Assembly: GCA_023053545.1 (NCBI GenBank) | Contig: JAKZAN010000001.1 | Span: forward strand, 12,540,024-12,604,023 | Length of the DNA: 64,000 nt | DNA from: Lepidurus packardi | Taxonomy: Eukaryota; Arthropoda; Branchiopoda; Notostraca; Triopsidae | Direction: 5' to 3' | In this document: positions 25,701-38,884 of the stretch, one piece after another | How the letters are laid out: each line of letters begins with the position of its first letter | How positions within the stretch are numbered: position 1 is the stretch's first letter | The notes under the pieces: generated by a model | Seen by the model: only the letters and a program-made list of their open reading frames with translations | The model's database searches: none | What the model was told of the DNA's origin: nothing | Translations under genes and position numbers: made by a program

Positions 25701-28700
25701 AATACTGACGCTTTGCTATTGTACTTGGAGATAAATCTTATACGCGTATAAAGCTTGCGTACTTTTTGCAGTCCTTTTTTTAAAAAAAATACGTTGCAGT
25801 GAAGCTGGAGTGGCGGGTTCCGTTCCGGGGGCTTATATTCTTTAATATATTGGAACCCCTTTGATGTTTACCTTGCTGCAGGCGGAAGACATACCGCACA
25901 GGAAATGTTTGTTGCGGTAGAATGCCAAGATTCGGGGTCCGCCGTTTTGGAATGACACAAGAGACGCCAGCAAGTGGTTTCGGGTTCGGGGGTGAGTTAG
26001 GAGATAAAACTGCATTACTCGCCGGAGAAAAGGTTTGCTTTAGAAGATCTGCGTAAGGCTATGATGTATTGGGAGTGCTTTTGTCGTAACAAACACCCAG
26101 CAAAAGTAAAAGATAACGAACAAGTAACTCACGCGGAAATGGAGGCATCGTCAGTACACCAACAGCAACGCCATCTATTGGAGGTCATGGTAGAAGGAGT
26201 GCAGCACCTCGAAGGTTTCTTTCCTCCGTGGATAGCAAAAAGCAATTGGCTTTACTCTGAATGCAATCTAAATAGGTATTATGAGCTTATTATATAGGTA
26301 TAATTCCATGAATTGCGGAATTGATGGTAAAGAGTTTAAGGGCTTATTATCATGGAAACCCAGCCTCTTGGCTGAGCATTATTTTCTTATTTTCTGAATT
26401 TTCTTCCTTTGTTCTGACGTATTTTTTCCCTTCTTCTTCAAAACTGTTGACGTTTTCTTCCAACGTAGCAAGCGAAAAGTTTTTGTCCTCTGCACCAATC
26501 TTTGGCTCCTTGTGGGGTATCTTAGCTGGGAAGGACAAAAGTGGCGTTAGTTTTGAATGCCAAAACCGCCATTTTGAACTTCAAAAGAAGAAAAAAAGCT
26601 TCTTATTCCTTTAAGCCTCGCACCTTTTCTAAGGCAGCCTTAAAGTTAAGCTCGCCTGCCGCGTTATCTTATTCTTGATTCAATCTCCTATTCCAAACCG
26701 GAGCGCTCCTTACCTTTCCTTTACGGACAGCAGAGCATTATGCATGCTCTCCACATCCCAGAGACAAGTTGCTTTCCCGTGCACTGCAAAATGGATGCGT
26801 TGTTTCCTACCAAAGTGACACATACACGTTCCGATCACTCCCAACTTGAGTTTTCGTCGAGGAGCGACTCACTTTTACGCAAGCATCTTCACAGAATACG
26901 CAACTCTACACCAAGAACCCGACTTTCACGTCTTTATTTCTATCCCAGTCTTAAAAGTGCAGTAACCATCCAACGAAAACAACTTGGTCTTAAAAAACAG
27001 GCCAACAAATCTAGTTTTGATTCTAAACTATTAAATTTGCCTAAAATATGGTTCAAAATCAGTTTGAAAAATGCGCCAAATAAGATCACGTGACTTCCTG
27101 ACGTCATAGATTTATCGGTACCCGTGGGCTTTGTTTAGAGTTTTAAGCATGGGGATAAACAATAGCCATGGTAACAAACGCGCTAAGCCACGCCGTGACT
27201 TGTCTGTGACGTCATGATCAAAGGTTTACATGCCATTTTTTCATCTGCATCTAAGAAAGTAGAAGGTTAATTAAATTAAATGGATGAAATTAGGGTATTA
27301 TACAGTGGTTTTAGGGTATTTACAGTATATAAGATAAGGTATAGTACAGTATATAAGATTATGCATTTATTCGCTTCAAATTCTCGCACAGGCTGCAGTA
27401 ATTGGGTGTGTGTGAAGGAATTAAGGAGGAGGCGAAGAAATATTATAGCCCCGGGACTTCTGATCAAAGTTCCGTAAAGTGGGTAACGTGCTGTAATCAA
27501 TGGTCGCCATTTAACCCCGGCGTGACTCTAATGTTGATGTGTGCAATAGGCTTCGAGCTAATGGGCAGAGTCACCCAAGGGAGAATGCCTCTTGACTTTG
27601 CAGATGGAACACAAAAGAACCCTCAGAAAGCACGGGAGGGGGGAATTTCCGTCATTAGCCAAAAGTTGAATCGGCAAAAGCTTTAAATACGGGGAGCCTC
27701 AGCATCCTGAAACTTTCCTATAGATCTTTTGGCATAGCGAAGGAGCATAGAGCCGTATTGACTAGCTTTTGTAGTGGCTTCATTACTTGTAAAATCAGCA
27801 AGCTTCCCTATTACTCTTTTTTTCTGTTTATTTTGCAACCCACGAATATCCTTCCCAACCCATGCTACCCTTATTTGGGGAAGTTTTTTCCTTTTTTTAG
27901 CTCTAAAAGGAATCGCTACTCGATTACTTTTTTGGGTGGGTTGCCTGTCATTTTTTGACGTCGCATGATAGAAGAGCGGATTCTGACAAGGTCAGGGCGA
28001 CTTTGGTCATGTTTGCAGTAATAACGGTCCGCTCGCCTCCCTAAGCCCTCGCACAGTAATTCTACGTTAACCTCTACAGAGCTGGAGTGTAAGGCTAGTT
28101 CCGCGAGAATGGTCACTGAACACGCCATGACAATTTTTTTTTTAATTCTCCAGCATGGAGGGGAAATTTATGGTTGTATAACCAAGGAATTCGTCTTCGT
28201 GTGACTAGAAGTCTAAAACATTCTTGGACACGGCCCCACAAAGAAGAGAAGATTAATACTGTCTCTGCTTCAGTGCTTTTCAAAATAACAAGTGTTAGAA
28301 AACAAGAGGATTTGGGTGCTTTCAAAGAGCGGTTGACACGCGTTAGAAACTTGCCGAGGCTGTACTCTGTGATCCGTGGAACTTGCCTTAACCGTCGTTC
28401 AGTGGAAAGTCGCGGTGATCAAACGTAGTTAACTGGTTCGACAGTTCTGCGCAAAGATCTTCCATGGGGTTTCAAGTTCGCTAAGTGGAATCTGGTACAG
28501 AGGAAGAAGGGGAGGGGGGGGGGGGGGAGCCAGGGACACGGAAAGACAAAAGAATCCCTAGAGGTATATTCTGCAAACGAGAGAGAACGAGGGGTTAGGG
28601 GGGTGATTGTGAGCCGTGCCACACCGCAGATTGGGGACAAGACCTGTTGGCATCTAGAACAAAAGGACCTTGGTGGGGGTTATGGGATTGAAGTACCGCC

Positions 28701-29289
28701 TTTTGCTACTGGTAAGCCATTACCATAATTGGCTGCAGGCCATAAGGGGGACATTGCTTTCCGCAGCTATCAGAGATCGCTTGACGGAGCAAAACCTCGT
28801 TCCTTTTGGTCCCTCCCCGTAACCCGTAGGAGGTTTGGTTTCCTCCTCTTCTGGCTTTTTCTTCTCCCTCTTGTGGGGGGTTTCGGATGCACTGGAGTTA
28901 CGTCGGGTAAGGTCCGCCGGAATTCCGCGGGCAGAATCAGCGATTTTTTTCGATATCCGCCCTGTTTTCGAGGCTGGCGCCCCTGGTTTATAGGGACAGC
29001 AGTGTCGCACTGGATGTCCCGTCGAGACCCGTAGCTCTAAGGTCGCCTCCCCTTGACAGTTAAGGCGATAGGCTTTGGCCTTTTTTGGCAGAGCTCTTAC
29101 TTCTTTTTATTTTAATTAAACGAAAAGTCGCCAAGTTTCGGTCGGAAATGGGCGTGGAGAGTTGGGGGTTCAAGAGGAATCGTTTTGGGCCTTCCGAGTT
29201 TAAAAGCTGCATGCATTGTTCCCTTTTTCTTTTCTTCTTCTTTGGTATAGTAGATTCTCCGCCCTATTTGCTCGTGCTTTGCTGACCAG
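19751..29289. other. Long gene-poor stretch
   Basis: Contains G runs at 22527-22542 and 28514-28527, ATT-rich sequence at 24070-24200 and a small tandem of TACAGTATATAAGAT-like units at 27291-27362. Several frames of 70-190 codons exist. Examples are plus 21547-21852, which has a reasonable start context, minus 21779-22357, and plus 26740-27093. None shows a recognisable domain, and opposite-strand frames overlap them. A GC-richer patch at 28.73-29.04 kb is open on both strands and is undecided. Nothing here is called as a gene. Confidence 0.4.
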
Positions 29290-29408
29290 CCTTTTGCGGC
29301 CTCCACTGAGCTGGCGGGGCTTTACACTTCCTGAAATAGAAGAAGAAAGGCGAAATAGTGGTCGGAAAACTCTGAAATGTACAAGTTTGGTCAAGCCCAT
29401 AGTTTGTA
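29290..29408 (+). CDS. Candidate internal exon, unknown function
   Basis: A 119 nt open segment lies between acceptor TGCTTTGCTGACCAG and the consensus donor GTAAGT. It enters in phase 2 and leaves in phase 1. The translation includes LRPPLSWRGFTLPEIEEERR, then NSGRKTLKCTSLVKPIVC, which is protein-like and charged. The frame stays open past the donor for another 23 codons to a stop at 29479, so a terminal-exon reading is also possible. A long minus-strand frame covers the same bases. I see no domain and no partner exon. Confidence 0.2.
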
Positions 29409-32030
29409 GTAAGTTTATAACTGCCACAAACTTGGGATTGCCAGGAACAGTCGACCGAAAGCGAGATCCTTTTCTTTAGCAGCAATGTCTGGTACGTAGC
29501 AGCCATGTGAACAGTTAAGTGGAGGCGGAGTTTCAGTGAACTGCAGCCCCATACTTGCTGGTTGGTGAAGGGACGCCGAAGAAGGAAAAAAGGGAAAAAA
29601 TTGGTTTTCCCAAAGTTTTCGTCCCTCCCCCAAAGTCTTTTTCCTCGCAAAGTTCCAGTACCAGACAAAGACGAAGGACGAAAACCGCCTCCATTGTGCT
29701 ACGCGCCAAATTGGCAATGGATCCTTCTATCGCTTTGGCTGAGCTGCCCTAGCCTCTGTTGCTTCTTCATGCAGGAATATTTATGCTAATTGTCTCCGTG
29801 CATGGGCAAAAGTTATAGAGCAGTTAAAGAAAAGTGTTGAACAGTAGAGAACGGGAACATGAGAGAGAGGACATGGAACCGCACAAGAAATAAGAATGAA
29901 AAGCGAATCTGGTATTCCAGTCGTAAATTTTGGCCATGCTCCACTGACAGGTGCACTGATACATTTTGCATGAGTCCCTGGTGGCACATTCTCATCCTTT
30001 CCATCAAAATTTCCTGAGGGCGTGTTCCATAAACGAGCGAACCCTCTCTGCCAGGAAGTCGCCAGTGCTGATACTCAAAAGAAGGGCACTCACGTGGAAT
30101 GACTTGGCGCAGGGGCTCCCTTTTTTCAGGGGCTTCCATCCAGCAGACTTGGCTGTACGTTTAGAAATCTCTTAACTTGTTTGATTCTTTATGACGCGGC
30201 AGCAGTCTTGGACGATTCTTCCTCCCCCCGTAGATGCGTTTAAAGGTCCATGTCCGCGGAAGACTCGCAACCTTTCTTTGGGCATTCCGCGTGCGTTACG
30301 AGCCCCTTTTAAAGGGCGTCTCAGCTTGATTCCGCCCAAGCCAAAGCTTTAGGATTAAGAAGCCATCCAACGGCTCGTATCCCGCCGAGAGAGAGAGCGG
30401 CTCCTTCATAGAAGAGTCGTATACTATATGTACCGCTATAATGCTTACGGGAGCCCAGGCAGTATCCTTTCCTTTACATTTCCTTATACAGACTTATACG
30501 GTTCATTGGTTTGCAAGAATACCTGAAAGAACCCCAGCTGTTCATTTAGGATCACATTTTGTTGGTGGGCGTTTCTCTACTTATTTTTTTTAATGAAGAG
30601 TCCTATTGCTGATTTTTTTTACGGAAAGAGGAGGGTCTGATAGCTCAAATGGCCTTACGTGGAGCTAATGTAAGAAATGGAAAATAATGTTGAGCGTTCC
30701 ATCAGGTGGTAGTAGTCGGCAGTAGGAAAAAAGGCGTTGCTATAACTTGTTTCGATCCAACATTTTTTTTTTTGGGGGGGGGGAGGTATGCTAGTTCAGT
30801 AAAAAGCAGAAAAAACGTGCATTGGGAGTGTCCCCTCTATGTTTTTTTTTAATTTTTCGGAGAAAATTCCAATTCCCAGAGAAACGTAACAGATGTGTCC
30901 TGGCCTGGGTTTGTGGAACACGACGAGGAATGATGGCAAAGGGAAATCCGGAACGTTCCATTTCATGCTCCATTGCTAGACTCCGGCAGGGGTGGTCTGT
31001 TTTTCGGTCTTGGGGATGCCTTGGCAACATTGTCTGCTCTTTTAGTAGAGACAATATAGCAGCATAGCTGAAGTACAAGTACAGTGAAGGGAAGTCTCCC
31101 CCCCCCCCCCTTAGAAAAAGGAAAAGGGGGAGGCGAGTCGGCCAAGGAATTTTTTGTATCTCCTTTCCGCGTCGTATAGTCAGGGTCACGTCGATCTTCC
31201 GTCTTTTTTTGGAACTTTTAGCTTCTGGTACAGCATTGACAAACCCCTACATCGTTGCCTTATCACTGGAGCCAAGTGAAACGTGCCAAACGGTGGAGCC
31301 GAGCCATCGATTCACCCGATCCTTCCCCTTAACCTGCGTTGGCGGAATCCTTGGGCGGCTGCTTCTCCGTGCTTGAGTTCAATAGCTAAGGAACCTGCTG
31401 ACTTGAGGTTGTTAGATGCCCAAATGAGCCCAAAAATCGAACGTTTTTCAGGAGCTGCTTTGCGATTCCCTCAGGAAATGCACTGCTGTCTTCCTTGTTT
31501 CGAAGACGTTCTGAAGACTTAAGTTTCTCATGGAATACCCCAAGTTAAATAGTCCATGTACCCATTGAAAAGTTCTCCATGAAGCCAGTAAAATCTGTTT
31601 GGCAACGCATGATTTTGTTATATTCAGTTTTGAACATTATTTAGCCGTTTTTTTATAAACTTTTTATTTTGTAAGGAACATCGAAGCCAGTGTATCAGTT
31701 GTTCTTCTTCTGGGAGTAAGGAGGGGCGAAAAGTGACAACTTTTCATGCAGACTTGCTCTTTAGAAACCCCCACGTTTTGTAATAGATCTTATTTTTTGC
31801 TGGGTTGTCATTTGTTCCGTGTTCGTAGAAGTTCCTCGGTGGAGCTGCCACGAAGCACGCTCACTTTTTGCTGCACCTGATGCACATGCTGCAGCACCTG
31901 TGACAGTCAACTGAACAAATCTTCACTCTCTCACGCCACGCAAGCCTGCAAATGTACACCCGCAGTTGAACGTACTGTACTGTACTGTGTTCAATACGTG
32001 CGTTAGATACCAGTAGAGTAAGCAGTTGAA
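29409..32030. other. No firm gene
   Basis: Pyrimidine-rich stretches, an 11-base G run near 30774 and a 13-base C run at 31098-31110. A TACTG pentamer run (about 31972-31990) lies just before the second ~400 bp inverted-repeat element. No splice-supported frame was found. Confidence 0.4.
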
Positions 32031-32442
32031 CTAAGGTGTATTGCAATTAGTTGATTATTTTTTTTTGTCCAAAGATGGCGCTGATGTCATACCATTTCTC
32101 ATTGTATTTACAGAAACTTTAAAGAATAAGATAAGAAACAGAAAGAGATAACTGAGTAATTATTTTTCTAAAAGTATCTTAATAACAAAGTCTGCCTGCT
32201 GTTTAAGATTTTGATAGATGGTTTGTTTAAGATTTTCGCAACTCTGAAAACCTTGGGAACACTGGAAAAAATTAGTGAAACCGATGTTAAAAACGAAAAC
32301 CGCCAGGCAACGTAGATTTATACACCCATGTCTTACTGTCACAATATGATTTCATTATATTGCACATAGAAGGAGAATTTTTGGAACAATATTTACCATG
32401 CTGTAGCGTCACGGTATACTGGAGTTCCAGTATACCTTGGCC
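32031..32442. mobile_element. MITE-like non-autonomous DNA element, copy 2
   Basis: Second copy of the element at 759-1158, with the same words in the same order. The left end is CTAAGGTGTATTGCA and the right end is CCAGTATACCTTGGCC, whose reverse complement GGCCAAGGTATACTGG matches the left end of copy 1. Unlike copy 1, its right end carries a near-terminal perfect palindrome at 32413-32436: GGTATACTGG, four bases, then CCAGTATACC. No protein is encoded. The two copies differ at many positions, so neither insertion looks recent. Confidence 0.7.
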
Positions 32443-34645
32443 TTAATAGAGATGAGAGATATTGGTTTGGTTGCAAAACACTCTGGGCAAAACAGGCGCC
32501 CAAACTTTTCACGTTTAAATAACCGCGGGATCGATAAAATGGGTTGTTTGAAAAACGTTGTAGTATAGCGCAACAGGTTTCCCTGAAATTTCCCAAAACA
32601 TCAATTAAGAGGCTTTGGTATACGATAACATGGCGAGACGTGGGATAGAACTTTTTTTCACGTTTTTTTTTACCAAAGAAGAGGGTTACTTTCTTTCTTT
32701 AAACCCCCGTCAGCGTTCATCAGTAAAGCTTCTTCTTCTTCTTCATTTATCTATCAAAAATGAACCGGAGAAGAGGGAAGTGAGTTTTATGAAAGTCTGG
32801 CCTGTAACTAAGTGCTGACGCCAGTTTTCTTTTTATAGACCGCTCTCGCCTTGTGAAAACTAGTAGCTTTAAGAGGGTGGATAATTTCTTCTCACGCCTG
32901 GTTAAAAAGAAAAATAACAAAAAAACAACTGAATGGCGTGACTAGCAGCCAATAACTTTTTTCGTCTAACCGCCGCATACAAGTCCCAGACGGCAGTTTG
33001 CGAAGCCTACCGACACTAGACTACACGACTTTTTTTCTTTTTTTTCTCTCTCCAGTAACTATAGTTTGAAAAGTTTATTAATTACAGACACTTGTGTACC
33101 CCCCGAGCCATGTCTGCACGCTACGCTATCGGGGGCTCTCTTTTAACCAAGCTTATTACTAATGTGTGGTCTGCGAACGAGGCGACCACACACTCAACAC
33201 ACACCACTCTGCAAACTACTGAACACGCTTCACCTGACTCGAAGCTGTCAGTCAATATTGCTTTCCTTTTCCCTTTTTCTTGGTCTCCCAAACTCGCGGA
33301 ATTCAATTAAACGATATGATACGAGCTCCTGTTAGCTTTGGCAGTATTACCTGTCAAATTAGGAGAATTGGGGAAATGGGATGGGACACAAGTCACACAA
33401 CGTTTTTTATTTATTTTTATTTTTTATATTTTTTTTATGAGAATGGATGAAATGGACGGATGTGAGTTGTGATGGTCGTTGTCATAAGCTTCAAAAGTAG
33501 TCATATAAAAGTCCAGTATGTTATTAAGTCGTTGTTGCAGCAATGTGGAAGGTTTCGGAAAGTTTAAAAGCGTTGGTTGGTGAGAAACTGGAAAGAACTC
33601 CCACTAAGCCGCGTTGCGTGCGACCGCCGTGATGGTTTGTGCCAAGCACCGGTCGAATGAGTCGACTTTTAGCTCCTGCTAACGTAAATACGACAGTCCC
33701 ATATATATAGAGACTCGCGGCTGCAACAATGTTTGACCGAGCCAACAAACATTCATTGCGGCGGAAAACGGGAAAGCCAGGAGAACCCGGGGTGGACTTC
33801 ATTAAATCCCTCATTTTCGTTCGCGAAGGTTTATTAGTTTTATGTTGACTTTCGGGGCAACAGGCCACTCGACATCCAACCCCCCATCCTTGCATTTCGG
33901 TGCTTTTTTTCGTTTATTCGCTCTTTTTTTCTCTCATATAAGCTCTCCTACCGACTCTTTTCAATTCTCTCTTTTCTTCTGTTCGTGAGTTCTCTTTTAG
34001 GTTCTTATTTTTTGGTTTGGTCTTGTTTGAAGTGCTTTTTTCACAGCATAACCTTAGCGCGTGTATGGGTTTGCGTTCTGACGATGGCGTGTTAATGCAA
34101 ACGGGGGAGGTGGGTTCATGGAGAGCGAGTTTTCCCGGTTTTTTTGGTGCCTTCCTGAGGTTTTTTCAAAGCTGATGTGAGGGTCGATTAATAAGTTACC
34201 CTGTCCAAGTCTGTCGTGCCCCTTTTCACCCTTACGCCGCGTTCATTGTATTGTTCGAAACCTTGTATACAAAACCCCACCCAAATATGCGTTTCATGCC
34301 TGTGTAGAAACACTGCTGGGGGGATTTCTAGTTTCGGCCTCTTTTTGGTTAAGGGCAGTAGGCTATACAAAATCACATACTAGGGGGTTTAGGTGGACAC
34401 TAATAGGCTGCATTATTCTAAGAACAATAATCTTTTGAGGGATATAAAGATATACCTTTGTTGAACTGCACTGAGGAGTTTGCGAATCTATACTGTACTG
34501 GCCTTTTATCACGCACCACGTATTCCAGTCTTTTACCTGAACGTAATCTTGGGACTGAGGAAGTTGGTCCAAAGGGTCGAAGATACAAGGATGACTCGAC
34601 AAAAGGATTACCGTACACCCGACTTAAAGACTGCGAACACTAACC
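32443..34645. other. No firm gene
   Basis: A strong pyrimidine tract with CAG (acceptor ending at 33055) precedes an ATG in a fair context at 33110 and a 66-codon frame beginning MSARYAIGGSLLTKLITNVW. No donor or domain supports it. T-rich low complexity lies at 33400-33435. Confidence 0.3.
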
Positions 34646-34744
34646 TAGTCTTTATGTCGGAGTACGTAGTCCTTATGTCGGAGTTCTTAGTCCTTATGTC
34701 GTGGTTCGTAGTCCTTATGTCGGGGTTCGTAGTCCTTAAGTCGG
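34646..34744. repeat. 21 bp minisatellite, about 4.7 units
   Basis: Units start at 34646, 34667, 34688, 34709 and 34730 with the consensus TAGTCCTTATGTCGGGGTTCG. The period is a multiple of three, so one plus-strand frame reads as a heptapeptide repeat (VLMSEF-like). The surrounding 111-codon frame has no splice or domain support, so I regard this as non-coding. Confidence 0.9.
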
Positions 34745-37700
34745 GTCGTCCTTATGTAGCGGTTCCGGTCCGAAACCTTTTCATTGTAGAATACCCTAGT
34801 TATCCTACTGTGTAAACCTGTATACTTTGGTAATTGGCTTGCAAACTTCTAGTCGTGTCGTCAAAGAAGTGTCATGGCGTGCCTTACGTTCGCTTGTTAT
34901 TATAGTTACTATTTATTACCATGCTTAAGACAGTCAGCCAAATCTCCTGAGTAGCGTAGATAACTGATACTTTAAAAATCCGTGATACATCAGAAATCTA
35001 TGAGATAAATTGTGTGAATTTTCGTTGTTTAATAGCTTAATTACGACAGTGCTGTACTTTGGTCATATTAGGAAAAAACATTTGACAATAAACAAAACAA
35101 ATTAACAAAAATAAACAAACAAACAAAAAATTTCTGCGAATCTGGGAAGACCATGTTGTGTTTTGTTGGCTATTGACAATTAAGGGTGGAGAAAAACTCT
35201 ATCCCCATGAAAGATTTTTATCCGACAAAAGAGGGAAAATGAAGGTGGAGGATTCAGTGACACTAACTTATTAACGCTTTTCACCTTTTAGCATAGTTTT
35301 TTCCGGATATTAAGCAAAAGGGTTGTTAAACATCACGACATCTTCTCTCTTTCTGTATGTTTCTTTCCTTCTTTTTCGTGATAGGTTCTTATTTCAGGCT
35401 AGGAGATCCCAAAATGCATATAGACATATTGAGCCAACTCTTTTTTTTCCTCTCTAAGGTTGCCATACTTCGGCCCAAACACAATGAATAATGTGACACC
35501 CCCTTGAATTCCATTTTTTTATTATTTATCCTTGAACCATGGATGAAAAACCGAACCGTTTTTCCTTTCCTGAGCTCCATGTATACAGACTTGGAGTTAT
35601 AGTTGTAAGGAAGAGGGGGGAAAGACGACAAATAAAATAAAATGCGAGTTTTTGGAGGAAAAAAGAGTTTTCCTGGCAGGCGAGCACTTTTGCAGATTAG
35701 GCAAGCTCGAACGCAGATGGAATTGCTTCTTTGACAGACTCCTCCAGAAATGAAAAGGTTGCTTTGCTGCGGATTACCACGCTTGACATGGATGCAATTA
35801 AGAGATTAACTTAGCTTGCAGTAGCACAGCCAGCGCTTGGGCGATTTTCAACTTGTTCTCGCTCCCAAGTCAAGTCAGCGTCAGCGAGCTCCGTACGCAC
35901 TCGGCGGACGCTTCACCAGATTCTCTCTTCCCTCTTCCTTTCTTCCGGTGTAACAAACTTAAGAATTAACATAGTGTCGACTTTTTGTTTCAACTGCAAG
36001 TGTAATAAAAACAAAAAAAACGAGAAGAAAAGCCAAAAAATAAGGTGAAAAGTACAAAAATGAAGGAAAATGAAATAAAAAGGTAGCCAGCGCCTTTTAT
36101 AGTGTCAACACATACATTGCAAACCTTTGCCAGCTCGTCTGCGGGAAACTAGACACAGCGATAGAGATGTGACAAATGTCTTCCTCAGAAAACACTCCAC
36201 GGAAGCCAAGGTCCTCTGGCGGGCTTTTGCAACCCAACCCCACTCTTTACACAACGTCAGATAGAGTCAAAAATGTCAGAAAAAGTAAAATCAGACGAGG
36301 ATGCTGCTTGGAGAAGAAACTTTTTTTTTCAAATTATCCGAGTGCTTGGGTCCCAGACTCTTCACTCCCGACACGTCAGCCAGCACATACGCGTTCATCG
36401 GTACTCTTGAACAACACTCTTTGGACCCCCGCGCTCTACCATGTCGTCCTGTCTCCTTATGTTTTTTCATTTTTCGTGACTTTGCATAATTCTTGACAGC
36501 TCTTGACGTGCCCTTGCTTTGGCACCCCTTTGACACAACCCATGCAATGGATTGTCTCGTACTCGCTCTGGCATAGAAATATATTTCTTCCTTAAAAAAG
36601 TAAAAATAAAATTAAAAAACAAAAAAGTCTTTACTTTTATTTCATCCATCCTCATTCTCTTTAGGGGCGTAATTAAGATCTTCCTTCTCACTCACTTAGA
36701 AGTATTAAAGCGTCTGATGTTTTTGACAGATCCAGTATTACTGCAGAGATCTTTTAGCTTTAGTCGCAGGGCGAACAGAGTTTGTAAGGCTTTATAGGTG
36801 TCTGTTGCGTACAGGTGATACAAGACAGCAATATACTCACTGTATTGTAAAAAGGGAAAAACGGCAGGACTATAAGGATTTTTTTTGTTGATTTTTTTGC
36901 TTTTGTTCCAAACAAGCATTCCAGGGGTAAAATCAGCAGCCATCCACAGCCAAAGCCGGCTGCTCGCCTTCTCACGCTAGGATTTGCCTGTCTGTCGTAT
37001 AGCCATCCTAATGCAGGCCTTTCTCTCTATAGCTCTCACATTGCCGTCATTTGCTTACTTTGCTTTGCGTACTAACATTGAAAAATGACATCTCACCCTC
37101 ACCAGCCTTCTCCCTTTAATCCTAATAGGCCTCACGGAAAGTTAAAAAGAAAAAAGAAAAAAAAATTTAACATCCTCAGGAAGAAAACTCTCGGGTTGGA
37201 CTTGGGAATGCTCGTCGTATTCGTACCAATGACTGGGAAACACGACACAGTCGTGATAGGATCTTGGAAAATAAAAGGGGACGGAGCAGACCATAGGTTC
37301 TAAGCTGGATTGCCTAATTGCCACTCGGCCAATACTTCTTTGATGACGATTACATTCCCAAAGCAATATTAGTTTTATTGAAACGAATGGCGTACACAAT
37401 TGCCCTCAATCACGGAGTTTCGGGCGTTGTTACGGGACTATAGACGGTATATCCTGAACGGGAAAAGGTTGGACCCACTTGGACAAAAGTCGTACCTGAT
37501 GGATATTTTTGGAATGTTGATCCAGTTTGAGTTCGTCAAGAAGAAAAGCTGATTGATTGCCACGTGATGTCGTTATTTTCTTATTGGTTGACAAATAATA
37601 TAAAATAAAGAAGCCATGTGTATTCCCTACAGATTGTTTTACGAGTAATTTGTTTAGTAACTTTAAAAACTGTTGACAGTTTTGCTACCATATTTATTAG

Positions 37701-38685
37701 CGTACAAGTTTATCACAGGTAATCCTACAAGTTGTTTACATTGTTTAGGTTAGGTTAGGCGTAAAACGTACCACAACATGTCATTGTGAAAAATCACAAA
37801 TAAATTCTTTGCAGTGCACTCAGGTTTTACTGGTAGTTTTGGGCAGTAATTAAGATTTTAAGCGCTATCGTTCCAATTATCTCAAAAAGAGTCAAGAAAG
37901 CAACTCCAATAAGAACTTCTGCCATTTCTAAGGGTTTTCGCCTGACTTTCGAAGCAAAGAACACGAAGCAAAAAACTATGCCTCCGTGTCGAACATGTGT
38001 ATTGGCGCTCACGTCGCCGAACTACGTGACTCCGCCGCGCCAAGTTCAAATTCAGATTTAATTAATTTTGTTGTTCTAACAACTCAGTTACTATTGCGCG
38101 CACACAGGAATGCATGATATCACCGGAAACTAGATTTCTTACGCTTTCTTGCGTTTTTGTGACAAAGTTATTTCTTGGTGGCTGTTGCCCTTTATGGCGT
38201 AACTCTCATTTCTGTCGTACTTTGTAAGAGTAATGAGCAAAGTCTCCCATCAGAAATCAGGGAAGTTTCAATTATTTTCAATTGTCCTTGTCCCCTTTAG
38301 TGCCCGGATGTGTTGACACAAAGCGAGTTCACGTGCCCATTATGAAAAAAGAAACTAAACAAAATTGAATGGTTGTCCTTTTGTTTTTATTTTATTTTTT
38401 AATATGTTTCTTCTTCATTGCGCCAGTGCTTCGTGAGCCCAAACCAGAGCCAGGACTCGACCAGATAGTCATGTATTTCTTCGCACTTGCTTCATTAGGG
38501 AGCCAAGCCAATTGCGTCTTGACAGTTCAGGCATAGGACCTTGTGCTTGTAGCTTTTTTCCCTTTCTCCTTTTCGCTCTTTCTTTTTTATATCAGCTTTA
38601 TACTGTGAGAAAGGGTCACAACAGTAGCATATAAAAGCATGGAGCGAAGAGAAAAAAAAAACTCAAGACTTAATAGTGTTACAGG
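34745..38685. other. No firm gene
   Basis: AT-rich with A-rich tracts (35090-35125, 36005-36085). Frames such as plus 37085-37303 have an acceptable start context but no other support. Nothing recognised. Confidence 0.4.
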
Positions 38686-38884
38686 CAGGCCCGTACTCAG
38701 GGGAGGTGTTAGGGATGTTTAACTCCCCCCCCCCCCCCTCCCGAATTTTTTTCCGTAAAGATATACACATACCACCCTCCCCCCACACCCCGAACCAAAT
38801 TTCTGGGTACGACACTGACTTAACCCCCCCCCCCCCCCTCCCCCGAACCAAAATCCAGGACCCTTTATTTCCTCCGCCCGTGAC
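38686..38884 (-). mobile_element. C-rich dispersed-repeat remnant
   Basis: Begins CAGGCCCGTACTCAGGGG and contains C runs of 14 (38725-38738) and 15 bases (38824-38838), each followed by a CCCGAA-like motif. Two internal segments repeat the plan ACCCCC(n)CGAACCAAAT. Read on the minus strand it ends CCTGAGTACGGGCCTG. Repeats with a CAGGNNCGTA-type end and long homopolymer blocks are familiar in marine invertebrate genomes as short non-autonomous elements. The family name here is not established, and the far terminus does not show a clear matching inverted repeat. Confidence 0.4.

Noticed and set aside
26061-26297. 78-codon plus frame with a Gln-rich stretch (HQQQRHLLEVMV)
   Set aside because: Looked protein-like, but no splice sites, family motif or neighbouring coding evidence could be found.
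30645-30715. TAGCTCAAATGG resembling a tRNA A box
   Set aside because: No B box follows within tRNA distance and no cloverleaf arms pair.
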